DNA from: Ochrobactrum teleogrylli
GTDB lineage: Bacteria; Pseudomonadota; Alphaproteobacteria; Rhizobiales; Rhizobiaceae
Direction: 5' to 3'
DNA length: 64,000 bases
NCBI RefSeq assembly: GCF_006376685.1
Contig: NZ_VEWL01000002.1
Coordinates: 1-64,000, forward strand
Position numbers and translations under genes: made by a program. Within the stretch, counting starts at the first letter, position 1; each line of letters starts with the position of its first letter. Shown here piece by piece: positions 17,902 through 28,725 of the stretch. Under the pieces are notes generated by a model. It searched no databases. It had not been told where the DNA came from and saw nothing but the letters and a program-made list of their open reading frames with translations.

Positions 17902-18459
17902 TTACTGCCGAAACGGGAAGTTGAATGCACGCAGAAGAGAGCGCGCTTCATCATCCGTCTTGGCGGTCGTGCAAACGATGATGTCCATGCCCCAGATCTG
18001 ATCAACCTTATCGTAGTTGATTTCGGGGAACACGATGTGCTCCTTGATGCCCATGGCGTAGTTGCCACGTCCGTCGAAGCTCTTCGGGTTCAGGCCGCGG
18101 AAGTCGCGAACGCGAGGAAGAGCGATCGTCACCAGACGATCAAGGAATTCATACATGCGGTCCTGGCGAAGGGTGACCTTCGTGCCAATCGGCATGCCTT
18201 CACGCAACTTGAAGGTTGCGATCGAGTTACGGGCGCGTGTGATGACGGCCTTCTGGCCAGCAATCTGGCTGAGGTCTTCAGCGGCAACCGAAGGCTTCTT
18301 CGAATCGCCGGTGGCTTCGCCAACGCCCATATTGAGGACAACCTTGGTGATGCGTGGAATCTGCATCTCGTTGTCGTATTTGAACTCTTCAAGGAGCGCT
18401 TTACGGATATTATCCTGATAAAGCTTCTTGAAGCGTGGAAGTGCCTTAGCTTCAGCCAT
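17902..18459 (-). CDS. rplE: 50S ribosomal protein L5
   Basis: Binds 5S rRNA and contacts P-site tRNA. The 185 residues contain the signature [15 protein letters not shown], then [20 protein letters not shown] and [16 protein letters not shown]. The first 8 bases overlap the end of rplX, suggesting coupled translation. Confidence 0.98.
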   Translation of the reverse strand: MAEAKALPRFKKLYQDNIRKALLEEFKYDNEMQIPRITKVVLNMGVGEATGDSKKPSVAAEDLSQIAGQKAVITRARNSIATFKLREGMPIGTKVTLRQDRMYEFLDRLVTIALPRVRDFRGLNPKSFDGRGNYAMGIKEHIVFPEINYDKVDQIWGMDIIVCTTAKTDDEARSLLRAFNFPFRQ

Positions 18460-18763
18460 CGATCAGCGCTCCAGAACGTTTTGCGACACGAACCTTCTTG
18501 CCGTCCTCAACGCGGAAACCGACGCGGGTCGGCTTGCCATCCTTGGGATCAGCAATTGCCAGGTTGGACAGGTGGATCGGCGCTTCCTTGGAGATAATGC
18601 CGGCTTCCTGGGTCTGGGTCTGGCGCTGATGACGCTTCACAATATTAATGCCACGAACGAGCGCCTGCTCGTCCTTAGGCATAACCTTAAGAACCTCGCC
18701 CTTACGGCCCTTGTCCTTACCGGACAGCACGACAACGCTGTCGCCTTTGCGAATCTTTTGCAT
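18452..18763 (-). CDS. rplX: 50S ribosomal protein L24
   Basis: Assembly initiator of the large subunit. The 103 residues begin [20 protein letters not shown], the KOW motif, and contain [19 protein letters not shown]. It ends inside the rplE start region (8-base overlap). Confidence 0.98.
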   Translation of the reverse strand: MQKIRKGDSVVVLSGKDKGRKGEVLKVMPKDEQALVRGINIVKRHQRQTQTQEAGIISKEAPIHLSNLAIADPKDGKPTRVGFRVEDGKKVRVAKRSGALIDG

Positions 18764-18775
18764 CGTTGTGCTTCC

Positions 18776-19144
18776 TTACAGAACTTCCGGAGCCAGCGAG
18801 ATGATCTTCATGTGGTTCTTTGCGCGAAGTTCGCGCGGAACCGGTCCGAAGATACGCGTGCCGATAGGCTCTTTCTTGTTATCGATGAGAACAGCTGCGT
18901 TGTTATCAAAACGAATTACGCTGCCGTCCGGACGACGGATGTCCTTGGCGGTGCGTACAACAACCGCCTTCATCACGTCACCCTTCTTGACGCGGCCGCG
19001 CGGAATAGCTTCCTTGATCGACACCACAATGATGTCGCCAACGGAAGCATAACGCCGCTTCGAGCCGCCCAGCACCTTGATGCACATGACACGACGTGCG
19101 CCGGAGTTATCCGCCACGTCGAGGTTTGTTTGCATCTGAATCAT
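18776..19144 (-). CDS. rplN: 50S ribosomal protein L14
   Basis: Interface protein of the large subunit. The 122 residues begin [20 protein letters not shown] and contain the diagnostic [18 protein letters not shown] and [13 protein letters not shown]. Length is exactly that of the family. Confidence 0.98.
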   Translation of the reverse strand: MIQMQTNLDVADNSGARRVMCIKVLGGSKRRYASVGDIIVVSIKEAIPRGRVKKGDVMKAVVVRTAKDIRRPDGSVIRFDNNAAVLIDNKKEPIGTRIFGPVPRELRAKNHMKIISLAPEVL

Positions 19145-19212
19145 GACTGGCCGCCTTCTTTTCCTTCAGCTGGTTAAGGGCTCCTGCCCTACCTAAGCTG
19201 CGTGTTTGTAAT

Positions 19213-19455
19213 TTAGCCCGCTGCTTCGTTCGTCAGAACGACCCAGCGTTTGTCCTTCGAGATCGGAGCCGATTCCTGAATGGAAACGGAATCACCAACC
19301 TTGAACTGGTTGTTTTCGTCATGCGCCTTGTACTTCTTCGACTGACGCACGGTCTTCTGGAGGAGCGGATGCGAATAGCGACGCTCAACCTTAACCACAA
19401 CAGTCTTGTCGTTCTTATCGCTGACGACAACGCCCTGCAGAACGCGTTTAGGCAT
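19213..19455 (-). CDS. rpsQ: 30S ribosomal protein S17
   Basis: Primary 16S rRNA-binding protein of 80 residues. It begins [20 protein letters not shown] and contains [24 protein letters not shown] (in part), the S17 signature. It is 68 bases upstream of rplN. Confidence 0.98.
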   Translation of the reverse strand: MPKRVLQGVVVSDKNDKTVVVKVERRYSHPLLQKTVRQSKKYKAHDENNQFKVGDSVSIQESAPISKDKRWVVLTNEAAG

Positions 19456-19467
19456 GATATTTTTTCC

Positions 19468-19668
19468 TTATGCCTTGCTTTCGGCCGCCTTCTGGCGGGC
19501 AATAGTCTTAATACGCGCGATGTCGCGGCGAACCTGCTTCACGCGCGCGGTCTTTTCGAGCTGGCCGGTAGCCTTCTGAAAGCGCAGATTGAACTGTTCT
19601 TTCTTCAGTGCGGCCAACTCGTCGTTCATCTGATCGGTGCTTTTCGCCCGAACGTCTGCGGCTTTCAT
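19468..19668 (-). CDS. rpmC: 50S ribosomal protein L29
   Basis: Lies at the exit tunnel near the SRP and trigger-factor sites. The 66 residues contain [20 protein letters not shown] and [17 protein letters not shown], the L29 signature. Confidence 0.98.
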   Translation of the reverse strand: MKAADVRAKSTDQMNDELAALKKEQFNLRFQKATGQLEKTARVKQVRRDIARIKTIARQKAAESKA

Positions 19669-19680
19669 CGTTGCCTCTCC

Positions 19681-20094
19681 TTATTCAGCAATGCGCTGGA
19701 TAAAGCGCGTCTTGATCGGCAACTTTGCTGCGCCGAGTCTGAGGGCTTCGCGTGCCACATCTTCGGGTACGCCGTCAAGCTCAAACATCACGCGACCTGG
19801 TGCCACACGGCATGCCCAGAAGTCAACCGAACCCTTACCTTTACCCATACGGACTTCGGTAGGCTTCGAAGTTACCGGCAGGTCAGGGAAGATGCGGATC
19901 CACACGCGACCGGCACGTTTCATGTGACGGGTGATCGCGCGGCGAGCCGCTTCGATCTGACGTGCGGTGACGCGTTCCGGCTCGAGAGCCTTCAGACCGA
20001 AAGCACCGAAATTCAGATCCGTGCCGCCTTTCGAGTTGCCGTGGATACGGCCCTTGAACTGCTTGCGGAACTTGGTGCGCTTAGGCTGCATCAT
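19681..20094 (-). CDS. rplP: 50S ribosomal protein L16
   Basis: Contacts A-site tRNA in the large subunit. The 137 residues begin [19 protein letters not shown] and contain [39 protein letters not shown] and [15 protein letters not shown]. The gap to rpsC is 38 bases. Confidence 0.98.
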   Translation of the reverse strand: MMQPKRTKFRKQFKGRIHGNSKGGTDLNFGAFGLKALEPERVTARQIEAARRAITRHMKRAGRVWIRIFPDLPVTSKPTEVRMGKGKGSVDFWACRVAPGRVMFELDGVPEDVAREALRLGAAKLPIKTRFIQRIAE

Positions 20095-20132
20095 TGTTCT
20101 CTACTCCAAATTTCTCGCCCGCGGCCCGCTTT

Positions 20133-20843
20133 TTAAGCGTTTTCGCGGCGGCGGTTCGACGAGGAACCCTGATTGTCACCCTCGACCGCACGACGTTCGG
20201 AAGCCATCGGATCGTGTTCAAGGATCTCGCCCTTGAAGACCCAGACCTTCACGCCGCAGATACCATAAGCGGTCTTCGCTTCTGCTGTGCCGTAGTCAAT
20301 ATCGGCGCGCAGAGTATGAAGCGGAACGCGACCTTCACGGTACCATTCCATGCGAGCGATTTCCGCGCCACCCAGACGACCCGAGCAGTTGATACGGATA
20401 CCTTCGGCTCCAAGACGCATTGCCGACTGAACAGCACGCTTCATGGCGCGACGGAATGCCACACGGCGTTCGAGCTGCTGAGCGATCGACTGAGCGATCA
20501 GCGTAGCGTCGATTTCCGGCTTGCGAACTTCAACGATGTTGAGCGAAGTATCGGCATTGGTCATCTCGGAAAGCTTCTTGCGGAGCTTTTCGATGTCTGC
20601 ACCCTTCTTGCCGATGATGATGCCCGGACGAGCCGAGTGGATCGTCACGCGGCACTTCTTGTGCGGACGCTCAATTACGATCTTCGAAATCGCAGCCTGC
20701 TTGAGTTCCTCGGTGAGGAACTCGCGGATCTTCACATCTTCATGCAGCAGCTTGCCGTACTCACCGGTATTTGCGTACCAACGCGAATCCCAGGTGCGGT
20801 TGATGCCGAGACGAAGACCGATCGGATTAATCTTCTGACCCAT
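20133..20843 (-). CDS. rpsC: 30S ribosomal protein S3
   Basis: Forms the mRNA entry site of the small subunit. The 236 residues begin [13 protein letters not shown] and contain the KH domain ([20 protein letters not shown]) and the C-terminal signature [14 protein letters not shown]-like segment [20 protein letters not shown]. Its ATG overlaps the rplV TAA by one base (TAATG). Confidence 0.98.
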   Translation of the reverse strand: MGQKINPIGLRLGINRTWDSRWYANTGEYGKLLHEDVKIREFLTEELKQAAISKIVIERPHKKCRVTIHSARPGIIIGKKGADIEKLRKKLSEMTNADTSLNIVEVRKPEIDATLIAQSIAQQLERRVAFRRAMKRAVQSAMRLGAEGIRINCSGRLGGAEIARMEWYREGRVPLHTLRADIDYGTAEAKTAYGICGVKVWVFKGEILEHDPMASERRAVEGDNQGSSSNRRRENA

Positions 20844-21232
20844 TATGCGGCCTCCCCTTTTTCCGCGACTTCGCGGACAACAATGGTGAGATGCGAAAAC
20901 GGCTTCTCGATACGGCTCGCGCGGCCACGGCCACGGACGTGGAAGCGCTTCATGACGATCGACTTGCCCACATAGGCTTCGGCGACGATCAGAGCATCGA
21001 CGTCGAGGTCGTGATTATTTTCAGCGTTTGCAATCGCCGACTCTAGCGTCTTCTTAACCGTATCGGCGATCCGCTTGCGCGAGAACGTCAGATCGGCAAG
21101 TGCCGCATTCACTTTCTTGCCGCGAATCATGCTCGCGACAAGGTTAAGCTTCTGCGGGCTGACGCGGAGCGTACGGGCGACGGCTTTCGCCTCGTTATCC
21201 TTAAGCTGGCGGGGAGCCTTGGCCTTGCCCAT
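20843..21232 (-). CDS. rplV: 50S ribosomal protein L22
   Basis: Lines the peptide exit tunnel. The 129 residues contain [20 protein letters not shown] and the C-terminal beta-hairpin region [20 protein letters not shown], as expected for the family. I see no insertion or deletion in the hairpin of the kind linked to macrolide resistance, judged by eye. Confidence 0.98.
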   Translation of the reverse strand: MGKAKAPRQLKDNEAKAVARTLRVSPQKLNLVASMIRGKKVNAALADLTFSRKRIADTVKKTLESAIANAENNHDLDVDALIVAEAYVGKSIVMKRFHVRGRGRASRIEKPFSHLTIVVREVAEKGEAA

Positions 21233-21234
21233 CG

Positions 21235-21513
21235 TTACTTCCTCTTTGCCTTCTTGTCCGCGCCGTGACCGTAGTAGGTACGCGTAGGCGCGAATTCACC
21301 GAACTTGTGTCCGACCATTTCTTCCGAAATCGACACCGGCACATGCTTGTTGCCGTTATAGACGCCGAAAGTCAGACCGACAAACTGCGGCAGGATGGTG
21401 GAGCGGCGGCTCCACATCTTGATAACTTCGTTACGACCGCCTTCGCGTACCTTCTCAGCCTTGTTGAGAAGATAGCCGTCGACAAACGGACCTTTCCAAA
21501 CTGAACGAGCCAC
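21235..21513 (-). CDS. rpsS: 30S ribosomal protein S19
   Basis: Head protein that contacts S13. The 92 residues begin [16 protein letters not shown] and contain [21 protein letters not shown] and [18 protein letters not shown] in part. Two bases separate it from rplV. Confidence 0.98.
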   Translation of the reverse strand: MARSVWKGPFVDGYLLNKAEKVREGGRNEVIKMWSRRSTILPQFVGLTFGVYNGNKHVPVSISEEMVGHKFGEFAPTRTYYGHGADKKAKRK

Positions 21514-21528
21514 TTTAGACTACCTCTC

Positions 21529-22362
21529 TTACTTCTTGCGCTGATGGCGCGAACGCATGATGAACTTGTCAGTCGCCTTGTTCGAGCGCGTCTTCTTGCC
21601 CTTCGTAGGCTTGCCCCACGGAGTAACAGGGTGACGACCACCCGAGGTACGACCTTCACCACCACCATGCGGATGATCGACCGGGTTCATTGCAACACCG
21701 CGAACGTGCGGACGCTTGCCACGCCATACCGAACGACCGGCCTTGCCGTCGTTGATATTGCCGTGATCCGGGTTCGAAACTGCACCAACCGAAGCGAAGC
21801 AGGCGCCGGAAACCAGACGCTGTTCACCAGAGTTGAGGCGCAGGATCGCCATGCCCTGGTCGCGACCGACGAGCTGGGCGTAGGTGCCAGCCGAACGTGC
21901 GATCTGACCGCCCTTACCAGGCTTCAGTTCGACGTTGTGGACGATCGTGCCAACTGGCATCGAAGCGAGCGGCATTGCGTTGCCCGGCTTAACGTCGACG
22001 GAGTTACCAGCAATCACCTTGTCGCCAACAGCAAGACGCTGCGGAGCCAGGATGTATGCGAGTTCGCCGTCTTCGTAACGGATCAGCGCGATGAACGCGG
22101 TGCGGTTCGGATCGTATTCCAGGCGTTCGACGGTGCCCACGACGTCAAGCTTGCGACGCTTGAAGTCGATGAAGCGGTATGAACGCTTGTGACCACCGCC
22201 CTGAAAGCGAACAGTGATACGACCGGTGTTGTTACGGCCACCCTTCTTGGACAGACCTTCGGTCAGGGACTTGACCGGCTTGCCCTTGTAGAGTTCCGAG
22301 CGATCCACGATGACCAGCTGACGCTGGCTCGGCGTGGTCGGATTAAAATGCTTGAGTGCCAT
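21529..22362 (-). CDS. rplB: 50S ribosomal protein L2
   Basis: Essential for peptidyl-transferase centre assembly. The 277 residues contain [16 protein letters not shown], the region [19 protein letters not shown] and the signature [19 protein letters not shown], including the conserved His needed for activity. Confidence 0.98.
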   Translation of the reverse strand: MALKHFNPTTPSQRQLVIVDRSELYKGKPVKSLTEGLSKKGGRNNTGRITVRFQGGGHKRSYRFIDFKRRKLDVVGTVERLEYDPNRTAFIALIRYEDGELAYILAPQRLAVGDKVIAGNSVDVKPGNAMPLASMPVGTIVHNVELKPGKGGQIARSAGTYAQLVGRDQGMAILRLNSGEQRLVSGACFASVGAVSNPDHGNINDGKAGRSVWRGKRPHVRGVAMNPVDHPHGGGEGRTSGGRHPVTPWGKPTKGKKTRSNKATDKFIMRSRHQRKK

Positions 22363-22383
22363 TGTTTCTTACTCCAAGGCCTC

Positions 22384-22677
22384 TCAGAGACCGGTCGAAA
22401 CGTCGATGCTCTGGCCTTCAGCCAAAGTAACGATCGCTTTCTTGACGTCGCTCTGGCGCCCGATAATGCCGCGGAACCGCTTGACCTTACCCTTGCGCAC
22501 TGCAGTGTTGACTGCGGTAACCTTGACGCCGAACAGCGCTTCGACTGCAGCCTTGATTTCCGGCTTCGTTGCCTTGCGGGCTACGTTGAAGACGACCTGG
22601 TTGTGTTCAGAAACCAGAGTAGACTTCTCAGTGATAACCGGGCTGACGATCACGTCGTAATGGCGAAGATCAGTCAT
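22384..22677 (-). CDS. rplW: 50S ribosomal protein L23
   Basis: Exit-tunnel docking site for trigger factor and SRP. The 97 residues contain [17 protein letters not shown] and the end [17 protein letters not shown]. Its start overlaps the rplD stop by 4 bases (ATGA). Confidence 0.97.
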   Translation of the reverse strand: MTDLRHYDVIVSPVITEKSTLVSEHNQVVFNVARKATKPEIKAAVEALFGVKVTAVNTAVRKGKVKRFRGIIGRQSDVKKAIVTLAEGQSIDVSTGL

Positions 22678-23294
22678 TTGAAACGCTCCTCGAGGGCTTC
22701 GACAGCCGCCTTGGAAAGCACGAGCTTGCCACGGCGAAGAATGTCGTAAACATTGATGCCCTGCACTGGCAGAACGTCGATGTTCGGGATGTTCGAAGCC
22801 GCACGCTGGAAGTTCACGTCGATCTCTGCGCCGCCGATGAGCAGTGCATTTTCAAGACCGAGCTTGGCGAACTGAGAAACAAGCTGCTTCGTCTTGGCTT
22901 CGGAAGCCGCCAGATCATCGATGATGATCAGGTCGGATGCCTTTGCCTTGGCGGAAAGAGCATGACGCAGGCCAAGAGCGCGAACCTTCTTCGGCAGGTC
23001 GTGTTCATGGCTACGGACAACTGGTCCGTGAGCCTGACCACCACCGCGGAACTGCGGAGCGCGAGCCGAATGGTGACGAGCGCGACCCGTACCCTTCTGC
23101 TTGTACATCTTCGCGCCGGTGCGGCTTACGTCGCCACGGCCCTGAGCCTGATGGGAGCCCTGCTGGCGGCGAGCCAGCTGCCAGCGCACAACGCGCTGAA
23201 GAATGTCGTCACGCGGGTCGAGGCCGAAGATATCTTCGTTCAGCTTGACCTTGCCGGCATCCTTGCCTTCAAGAGTTGTAATCGTGAGATCCAT
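22674..23294 (-). CDS. rplD: 50S ribosomal protein L4
   Basis: Lines the exit tunnel and, in enterobacteria, represses the S10 operon. The 206 residues contain [20 protein letters not shown] and [20 protein letters not shown], the tunnel loop. Its ATG overlaps the rplC TAA by one base (TAATG). No S10-type leader can be placed upstream of rpsJ because tuf lies there. Confidence 0.98.
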   Translation of the reverse strand: MDLTITTLEGKDAGKVKLNEDIFGLDPRDDILQRVVRWQLARRQQGSHQAQGRGDVSRTGAKMYKQKGTGRARHHSARAPQFRGGGQAHGPVVRSHEHDLPKKVRALGLRHALSAKAKASDLIIIDDLAASEAKTKQLVSQFAKLGLENALLIGGAEIDVNFQRAASNIPNIDVLPVQGINVYDILRRGKLVLSKAAVEALEERFK

Positions 23295-24010
23295 TATTCG
23301 GCTCCCTCAGTCGCGGCGGCTTCAGCCTTGGCGGCACCTGCACGCAGAGCGGCCGGCTTCGGCGCGTTCTCGGGCAGCGAGACCTTGACTGCGTCGCGGA
23401 CGATGATCCAGGCGCCCTTGGAGCCCGGAACCGCACCGCGGACCAGAATGAGGCCACGATCAGTGTCCGTCGAGACAACTTCAATATTCTGCGTGGTCAC
23501 GCGGGTCTGGCCCATATGACCAGCCATCTTCTTGCCCTTGAACACCTTACCCGGGTCCTGACGCTGACCGGTCGAGCCGTGAGCGCGGTGGGTAATGGAG
23601 TTACCGTGGGAGGCGCGATGACCAGCAAAATTGTGACGCTTCATAACACCGGCAAAACCTTTACCGATCGAAGTACCCGTCACGTCGACCTTCTGGCCGG
23701 CGACGAAGTGCTCGGCGGTGATTTCCGCGCCGACTTCGAGGAGGTTGTCCGGAGAAACGCGGAATTCCGCAAGCTTCGCCTTGGGCTCGACCTCGGCCTT
23801 CGCGAAATGACCGCGCATAGCCTTGGACGTGTTCTTTACCTTGGCGATACCAACGCCAAGCTGAACAGCCGTGTAACCATTCTTTTCAACTGTACGCTGA
23901 GCTACCACGTGGCAATTCTCCATGCGGAGAACCGTCACCGGCACATGCTCGCCGGCGTCGTTATAGACGCGGGTCATGCCCAGCTTCTGTGCAATAACAC
24001 CTGAACGCAT
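23294..24010 (-). CDS. rplC: 50S ribosomal protein L3
   Basis: Early assembly protein close to the peptidyl-transferase centre. From the ATG at 24010 ([15 protein letters not shown]) it has 238 residues; an in-frame start 24 bases upstream lies nearer the rpsJ stop and is less likely. It contains [20 protein letters not shown], whose Gln is methylated in many bacteria, and has a long alanine-rich C-terminal extension (about residues 212-238) common in Rhizobiales. Confidence 0.97.
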   Translation of the reverse strand: MRSGVIAQKLGMTRVYNDAGEHVPVTVLRMENCHVVAQRTVEKNGYTAVQLGVGIAKVKNTSKAMRGHFAKAEVEPKAKLAEFRVSPDNLLEVGAEITAEHFVAGQKVDVTGTSIGKGFAGVMKRHNFAGHRASHGNSITHRAHGSTGQRQDPGKVFKGKKMAGHMGQTRVTTQNIEVVSTDTDRGLILVRGAVPGSKGAWIIVRDAVKVSLPENAPKPAALRAGAAKAEAAATEGAE

Positions 24011-24039
24011 CGGGTTCGTTCCTTCCGTCCTCAAGCCGA

Positions 24040-24348
24040 TTAAAGCTTGATCTCGACATCGACACCGGCGGACAGATCGAGCTTCATCAGCGCGTCAACA
24101 GTCTGCGGGGTCGGGTCAACGATATCGAGAAGACGCTTGTGCGTGCGCATCTCGAACTGCTCGCGGCTCTTCTTGTCGATGTGCGGCGACCGGTTTACCG
24201 TGAACTTCTCGATCCGTGTTGGAAGCGGGATCGGTCCGCGCACATTTGCACCGGTACGCTTGGCAGTCGACACGATTTCCCGCGTCGAAGCGTCAAGGAT
24301 CCGATGATCAAACGCCTTAAGGCGAATGCGGATATTTTGACCGTTCAT
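24040..24348 (-). CDS. rpsJ: 30S ribosomal protein S10 / NusE
   Basis: Small-subunit protein that also acts as NusE in antitermination. The 102 residues begin [19 protein letters not shown] and contain [20 protein letters not shown]. It is the first gene of the S10 group, here placed directly behind tuf with a 59-base spacer that contains a perfect hairpin. Confidence 0.98.
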   Translation of the reverse strand: MNGQNIRIRLKAFDHRILDASTREIVSTAKRTGANVRGPIPLPTRIEKFTVNRSPHIDKKSREQFEMRTHKRLLDIVDPTPQTVDALMKLDLSAGVDVEIKL

Positions 24349-24370
24349 TTCATCTGTTCCTTGTTACGCG

Positions 24371-24392
24371 GAGCGTCTCCGGAGAGACGCTC
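24371..24392 (-). other. hairpin in the tuf-rpsJ spacer
   Basis: GAGCGTCTC/GAGACGCTC is a perfect 9-bp stem with a CGGA-type tetraloop, 15 bases after the tuf stop. There is no T-run, so it may be a processing or partial attenuation site at the junction of the str and S10 groups. Confidence 0.5.
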
Positions 24393-24407
24393 CTGCACAA
24401 ACCTTAA

Positions 24408-25583
24408 TTACTCGATGATCGAAGCGACGATGCCTGCACCGACGGTGCGGCCACCTTCACGGATAGCGAAGCGGAGCTTCTCTTCCATGGCGATCGGGAC
24501 GATCAGCGAAACGTCAACGGTAACGTTGTCGCCAGGCATAACCATTTCCGTGCCTTCCGGCAGGGTCACAATACCGGTCACGTCAGTCGTACGGAAGTAG
24601 AACTGCGGGCGGTAGTTGGTGAAGAACGGCGTATGACGGCCACCTTCGTCCTTGGTCAGAATGTAAGCTTCTGCCTTGAACTTGGTGTGCGGCTTAACCG
24701 AACCCGGCTTGCAGAGAACCTGACCGCGTTCAACGTCGTCACGGCCAACGCCGCGAACCAGTGCGCCGATGTTGTCACCAGCCTGGCCCTGATCGAGCAG
24801 CTTGCGGAACATTTCAACGCCGGTAACCGTCGTCTTCGAGGTTGCCTTAATGCCGACGATTTCAACTTCTTCGCCGACCTTGACGATACCGCGCTCAACG
24901 CGACCCGTCACAACCGTACCGCGACCCGAGATCGAGAACACGTCTTCGATCGGCATCAGGAACGGCTGGTCAACCGGACGTTCCGGGGTCGGGATGTAGT
25001 TGTCGACAGCGTCCATCAGGTTGCGGATTGCGTCTTCGCCGAGTTCCTTCGAGGAATCTTCGAGAGCTGCAAGAGCCGAGCCCTTGATGATCGGAACTTC
25101 GTCGCCCGGGAAGTCGTACTTCGAGAGAAGTTCGCGCACTTCCAGTTCAACCAGTTCGAGCAGTTCTGCGTCGTCAACCTGGTCGCACTTGTTCAGGAAC
25201 ACAACGATTGCCGGAACGCCAACCTGACGAGCGAGCAGGATGTGCTCACGGGTCTGCGGCATCGGGCCGTCAGCTGCCGAAACAACCAGGATCGCGCCGT
25301 CCATCTGTGCAGCGCCGGTGATCATGTTCTTCACATAGTCAGCGTGGCCTGGGCAATCGACGTGTGCGTAGTGACGGTTGGCAGTTTCGTACTCAACGTG
25401 AGCCGTCGAGATCGTGATACCGCGGGCGCGTTCTTCCGGTGCAGCGTCGATCTGGTCATACGCCTTGAATTCACCGAAGAACTTCGTGATCGCTGCAGTC
25501 AGCGAGGTCTTGCCATGGTCAACGTGACCGATGGTGCCGATGTTAACGTGGGGCTTCGTACGTTCAAACTTACTCTTTGCCAT
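24408..25583 (-). CDS. tuf: elongation factor Tu, copy 1
   Basis: GTPase that delivers aminoacyl-tRNA to the ribosome. The 391 residues contain G1 GHVDHGKT, G3 DCPGHAD and G4 NKCD, and end AGIVASIIE. The encoded protein is identical to that of the second copy at 42602-43777; by my alignment the genes differ at 6 bases, all silent, four of them within the first 25 bases. This copy lies between fusA and rpsJ, as in the classic str operon, but is preceded by a spacer with a long stem-loop. Confidence 0.98.
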   Translation of the reverse strand: MAKSKFERTKPHVNIGTIGHVDHGKTSLTAAITKFFGEFKAYDQIDAAPEERARGITISTAHVEYETANRHYAHVDCPGHADYVKNMITGAAQMDGAILVVSAADGPMPQTREHILLARQVGVPAIVVFLNKCDQVDDAELLELVELEVRELLSKYDFPGDEVPIIKGSALAALEDSSKELGEDAIRNLMDAVDNYIPTPERPVDQPFLMPIEDVFSISGRGTVVTGRVERGIVKVGEEVEIVGIKATSKTTVTGVEMFRKLLDQGQAGDNIGALVRGVGRDDVERGQVLCKPGSVKPHTKFKAEAYILTKDEGGRHTPFFTNYRPQFYFRTTDVTGIVTLPEGTEMVMPGDNVTVDVSLIVPIAMEEKLRFAIREGGRTVGAGIVASIIE

Positions 25584-25628
25584 TTGAGCTCTCCGTAAAT
25601 TTAGCCTGCTCAGGCATTCTTTTGATTG

Positions 25629-25699
25629 GGAGCGTAACCTTCAGATTACGCATGTCTTTCTCCCGGAACCGGTATCCACTTCCGGGAGACATGCGCTCC
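25629..25699. repeat. long stem-loop in fusA-tuf spacer, palindromic-repeat variant
   Basis: GCATGTCT (25650-25657) and CCCGGAA (25662-25668) pair with the 3' arm at 25680-25694, giving 15 bp with a 4-base bulge. The outer arms GGAGCG/CGCTCC (25629-25634 and 25694-25699) add a further stem. Read on the minus strand, the loop carries GTGGATACCGG, close to the centre GTGCGAAGCGG of the 44-bp repeats. It begins 2 bases after the fusA stop. Confidence 0.6.
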
Positions 25700-25701
25700 G
25701 A

Positions 25702-27786
25702 TTACGCAAACTTCTTTTGGATTTCCTGTGCGACCGCCGTCGGAACCGGCTCATAATGGTCGAACTGCATCGTGTACTGTGCACGGCCCTGGGACATCGA
25801 ACGCAGCGAATTCACGTAGCCAAACATGTTGGCCAGCGGAACGTTTGCATTGACGACCGTGGCGATGCCGCGGGCTTCGGTGCCGGAAATCTGACCGCGA
25901 CGCGAGTTCAGATCGCCGATAACGTCACCAACGTAATCTTCCGGCGTAACAACCTCGACCTTCATGATCGGCTCGAGGAGTTGAGCGCCAGCCTTCTGCG
26001 CACCTTCACGGAACGCTGCACGGGACGCGATTTCGAAGGCGAGAACAGACGAGTCAACGTCATGGTACGCGCCGTCGATCAGGGTGGCCTTCACGCCGAG
26101 CATCGGGAAGCCGGCGAGCGGACCCGCACCCATGACGCTTTCGATACCCTTCTGGACACCCGGAATGTATTCCTTCGGAACCGATCCGCCGACGATCTTC
26201 GATTCGAAGATGAAATCGTCGCCATCATGCGGTTCGAAGATGATCTTCACGCGAGCGAACTGACCCGAACCACCCGACTGCTTCTTGTGGGTGTAATCGA
26301 TTTCAGCCTGACGGGTGATCGATTCACGGTAAGCAACCTGCGGAGCACCGACGTTGGCTTCAACCTTGAATTCGCGCTTCATGCGATCGACGAGAATGTC
26401 GAGGTGAAGTTCGCCCATGCCGGCGATGATGGTCTGACCGGATTCTTCATCCGACTTTACGCGGAACGAAGGATCTTCAGCTGCCAGACGATTGAGCGCG
26501 ATGCCCATCTTTTCCTGGTCGGCCTTGGTCTTCGGCTCGATCGCGATTTCGATAACCGGATCCGGGAATTCCATGCGTTCAAGGATAACCGGCTTCAGCG
26601 GATCGCAGAGCGTATCGCCAGTGGTGGTTTCCTTGAGGCCAGCCAGAGCAACGATGTCGCCAGCAAAGGCTTCTTCGATGTCTTCACGGCTGTTCGAGTG
26701 CATCTGCAGCATACGGCCGATACGCTCACGCTTGCCCTTGACGGTGTTTTCCAGCGAAACGCCCTTGGTCAGCTTGCCCGAGTAGATGCGTGCGAAGGTG
26801 AGCGAACCGACGAACGGGTCGTTCATGATCTTGAACGCAAGCATCGACAGCGGAGCTTCATCCGAAGATTCGCGGGTCGTTTCGGTTTCCGTCTTGACGT
26901 CAATGCCCTTGATGGCAGGAACGTCGGTCGGAGCCGGCAGGAACTCGACAACAGCGTCAAGAAGCGGCTGAACGCCACGGTTCTTGAATGCGGTACCGCA
27001 GAGGATCGGATGGAACTTGACGTCGATCGTGCCCTTGCGGATCAGCGCGCGCAGCTCATCATTGGTCGGCATGGTGCCTTCCAGATATGCTTCCATCGCG
27101 GCTTCGTCGATTTCCACGGCCAGCTCGATGAGCTTTTCGCGGTATTCTTCAGCCTTGTCCTTGAGGTCTGCAGGGATTTCGCCAACTTCGGCAGCTGCGC
27201 CGATGGTGCCATCCCAGGTCAGGGCCTTCATTTCGATCAGGTCGATAACGCCGGTGAACTCGTTTTCAGCGCCGATCGGCAGCTGAACCGGAAGTGCAAC
27301 AGCGCCAAGACGCGAGCCAACCATTTCTACGCAACGGTAGAAGTCAGCACCGATCTTGTCCATCTTGTTGACGAAGACCATACGGGGGACGTGGTACTTT
27401 TCAGCCTGACGCCACACGGTTTCCGTCTGAGGCTCAACGCCAGCGTTGGCGTCGAGCAGCGCGATCGCGCCGTCGAGAACGCGGAGCGAACGTTCAACTT
27501 CAATCGTGAAGTCGACGTGGCCCGGAGTGTCGATGATGTTGAAGCGGCGCTTCTTGCCATCCCGGCCCTGCCAGAACGTGGTCGTAGCAGCGGACGTGAT
27601 GGTGATACCGCGTTCCTGTTCCTGCTCCATCCAGTCCATGGTCGACGCACCATCGTGGGTTTCGCCGATCTTATGGTTCTTACCGGTATAGAACAGGATG
27701 CGCTCGGTCATCGTCGTCTTACCGGCGTCGATGTGAGCCATGATACCGAAATTGCGGTAGTCTTCGATTTTGTATTCGCGGGCCAT
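25702..27786 (-). CDS. fusA: elongation factor G
   Basis: GTPase that drives translocation and, with RRF, ribosome recycling. The 694 residues have the G domain (G1 [10 protein letters not shown]3 DTPGHVDF, G4 NKMDK), domain II, the conserved [19 protein letters not shown] of domain III and the domain IV signature, ending [11 protein letters not shown]. Length is normal. It follows rpsG after 30 bases. Confidence 0.98.
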   Translation of the reverse strand: MAREYKIEDYRNFGIMAHIDAGKTTMTERILFYTGKNHKIGETHDGASTMDWMEQEQERGITITSAATTTFWQGRDGKKRRFNIIDTPGHVDFTIEVERSLRVLDGAIALLDANAGVEPQTETVWRQAEKYHVPRMVFVNKMDKIGADFYRCVEMVGSRLGAVALPVQLPIGAENEFTGVIDLIEMKALTWDGTIGAAAEVGEIPADLKDKAEEYREKLIELAVEIDEAAMEAYLEGTMPTNDELRALIRKGTIDVKFHPILCGTAFKNRGVQPLLDAVVEFLPAPTDVPAIKGIDVKTETETTRESSDEAPLSMLAFKIMNDPFVGSLTFARIYSGKLTKGVSLENTVKGKRERIGRMLQMHSNSREDIEEAFAGDIVALAGLKETTTGDTLCDPLKPVILERMEFPDPVIEIAIEPKTKADQEKMGIALNRLAAEDPSFRVKSDEESGQTIIAGMGELHLDILVDRMKREFKVEANVGAPQVAYRESITRQAEIDYTHKKQSGGSGQFARVKIIFEPHDGDDFIFESKIVGGSVPKEYIPGVQKGIESVMGAGPLAGFPMLGVKATLIDGAYHDVDSSVLAFEIASRAAFREGAQKAGAQLLEPIMKVEVVTPEDYVGDVIGDLNSRRGQISGTEARGIATVVNANVPLANMFGYVNSLRSMSQGRAQYTMQFDHYEPVPTAVAQEIQKKFA

Positions 27787-27816
27787 GATAGTCGCTCTTT
27801 GAATAGGTTTCGACGA

Positions 27817-28287
27817 TTACCAGCGGTAATGCGAGAAGGCGCGGTTGGCTTCAGCCATGCGATGCGTGTCTTCACGCTTCTTCACAGCAGAACCACGGTT
27901 GTTAGCAGCATCAAGCAGCTCACCGGACAGACGATCAATCATTGTCGTCTCGTTACGGCCACGAGCAGCATTAATGAGCCAACGGATGGCAAGCGCCTGG
28001 CGGCGTTCTGGACGCACATCGACCGGAACCTGATAGGTTGCACCACCAACGCGGCGCGAACGGACTTCGATGTGCGGAGCTACGTTGTCGAGCGCCTGAT
28101 GGAACAGCGCGACCGGCTCGGACTTCGCCTTGGCTTCGATTGAATCGAGCGCACCGTAAACGATGCTTTCAGCAACCGACTTCTTGCCATGCAGCATGAC
28201 TGCATTCATGAACTTCGTGATAACGAGATCGCCGAACTTTGGATCCGGATTAATCTCACGCTTCTCAGCCTTATGGCGTCTGGACAT
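27817..28287 (-). CDS. rpsG: 30S ribosomal protein S7
   Basis: Nucleates assembly of the small-subunit head. The 156 residues begin [20 protein letters not shown] and contain [20 protein letters not shown]. The end [13 protein letters not shown] is typical. Confidence 0.98.
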   Translation of the reverse strand: MSRRHKAEKREINPDPKFGDLVITKFMNAVMLHGKKSVAESIVYGALDSIEAKAKSEPVALFHQALDNVAPHIEVRSRRVGGATYQVPVDVRPERRQALAIRWLINAARGRNETTMIDRLSGELLDAANNRGSAVKKREDTHRMAEANRAFSHYRW

Positions 28288-28353
28288 TTCGTCTCTTCTT
28301 TCAATTACATCGGGCTCAGCTCGCCTTCTGGCGGCCGGTATCCCCGGAAAATC

Positions 28354-28725
28354 TTACTTCGGACGCTTTGCACCGTACTTCGAACGGCGCTGCTTGCGGT
28401 TCTTGACACCCTGGGTATCGAGAACGCCGCGGATGATGTGGTAACGCACACCTGGCAAGTCCTTTACACGACCGCCGCGGATCATGACGACCGAGTGCTC
28501 CTGCAGGTTATGCCCTTCACCAGGGATATAACCGATAACTTCGAAGCCGTTCGTCAGACGAACCTTGGCAACCTTACGGAGAGCCGAGTTCGGCTTCTTC
28601 GGGGTCGTCGTGTACACGCGGGTGCAAACGCCGCGCTTTTGAGGGTTTGCCTGCAGTGCAGGAACCTTATTGCGCTTTACCGGCGCAATGCGCGGCTTGC
28701 GGATAAGCTGGTTTACGGTTGGCAT
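28354..28725 (-). CDS. rpsL: 30S ribosomal protein S12
   Basis: Decoding-centre protein and target site of streptomycin-resistance mutations. From the ATG at 28725 ([12 protein letters not shown]) it has 123 residues; the upstream in-frame extension of 29 codons looks non-coding. [12 protein letters not shown] and [12 protein letters not shown] carry the wild-type lysines at the classical resistance positions. It is the first gene of the str group. Confidence 0.98.
   Translation of the reverse strand: MPTVNQLIRKPRIAPVKRNKVPALQANPQKRGVCTRVYTTTPKKPNSALRKVAKVRLTNGFEVIGYIPGEGHNLQEHSVVMIRGGRVKDLPGVRYHIIRGVLDTQGVKNRKQRRSKYGAKRPK

Noticed and set aside
24040-24407. Enterobacterial-type S10 leader controlled by L4
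   Set aside because: rpsJ follows tuf after only 59 bases, too short for the S10 leader; only a small hairpin is present.
25717-28143. 808-codon open frame antisense to fusA and rpsG
   Set aside because: Same antisense shadow effect; no motif and no ribosome site.
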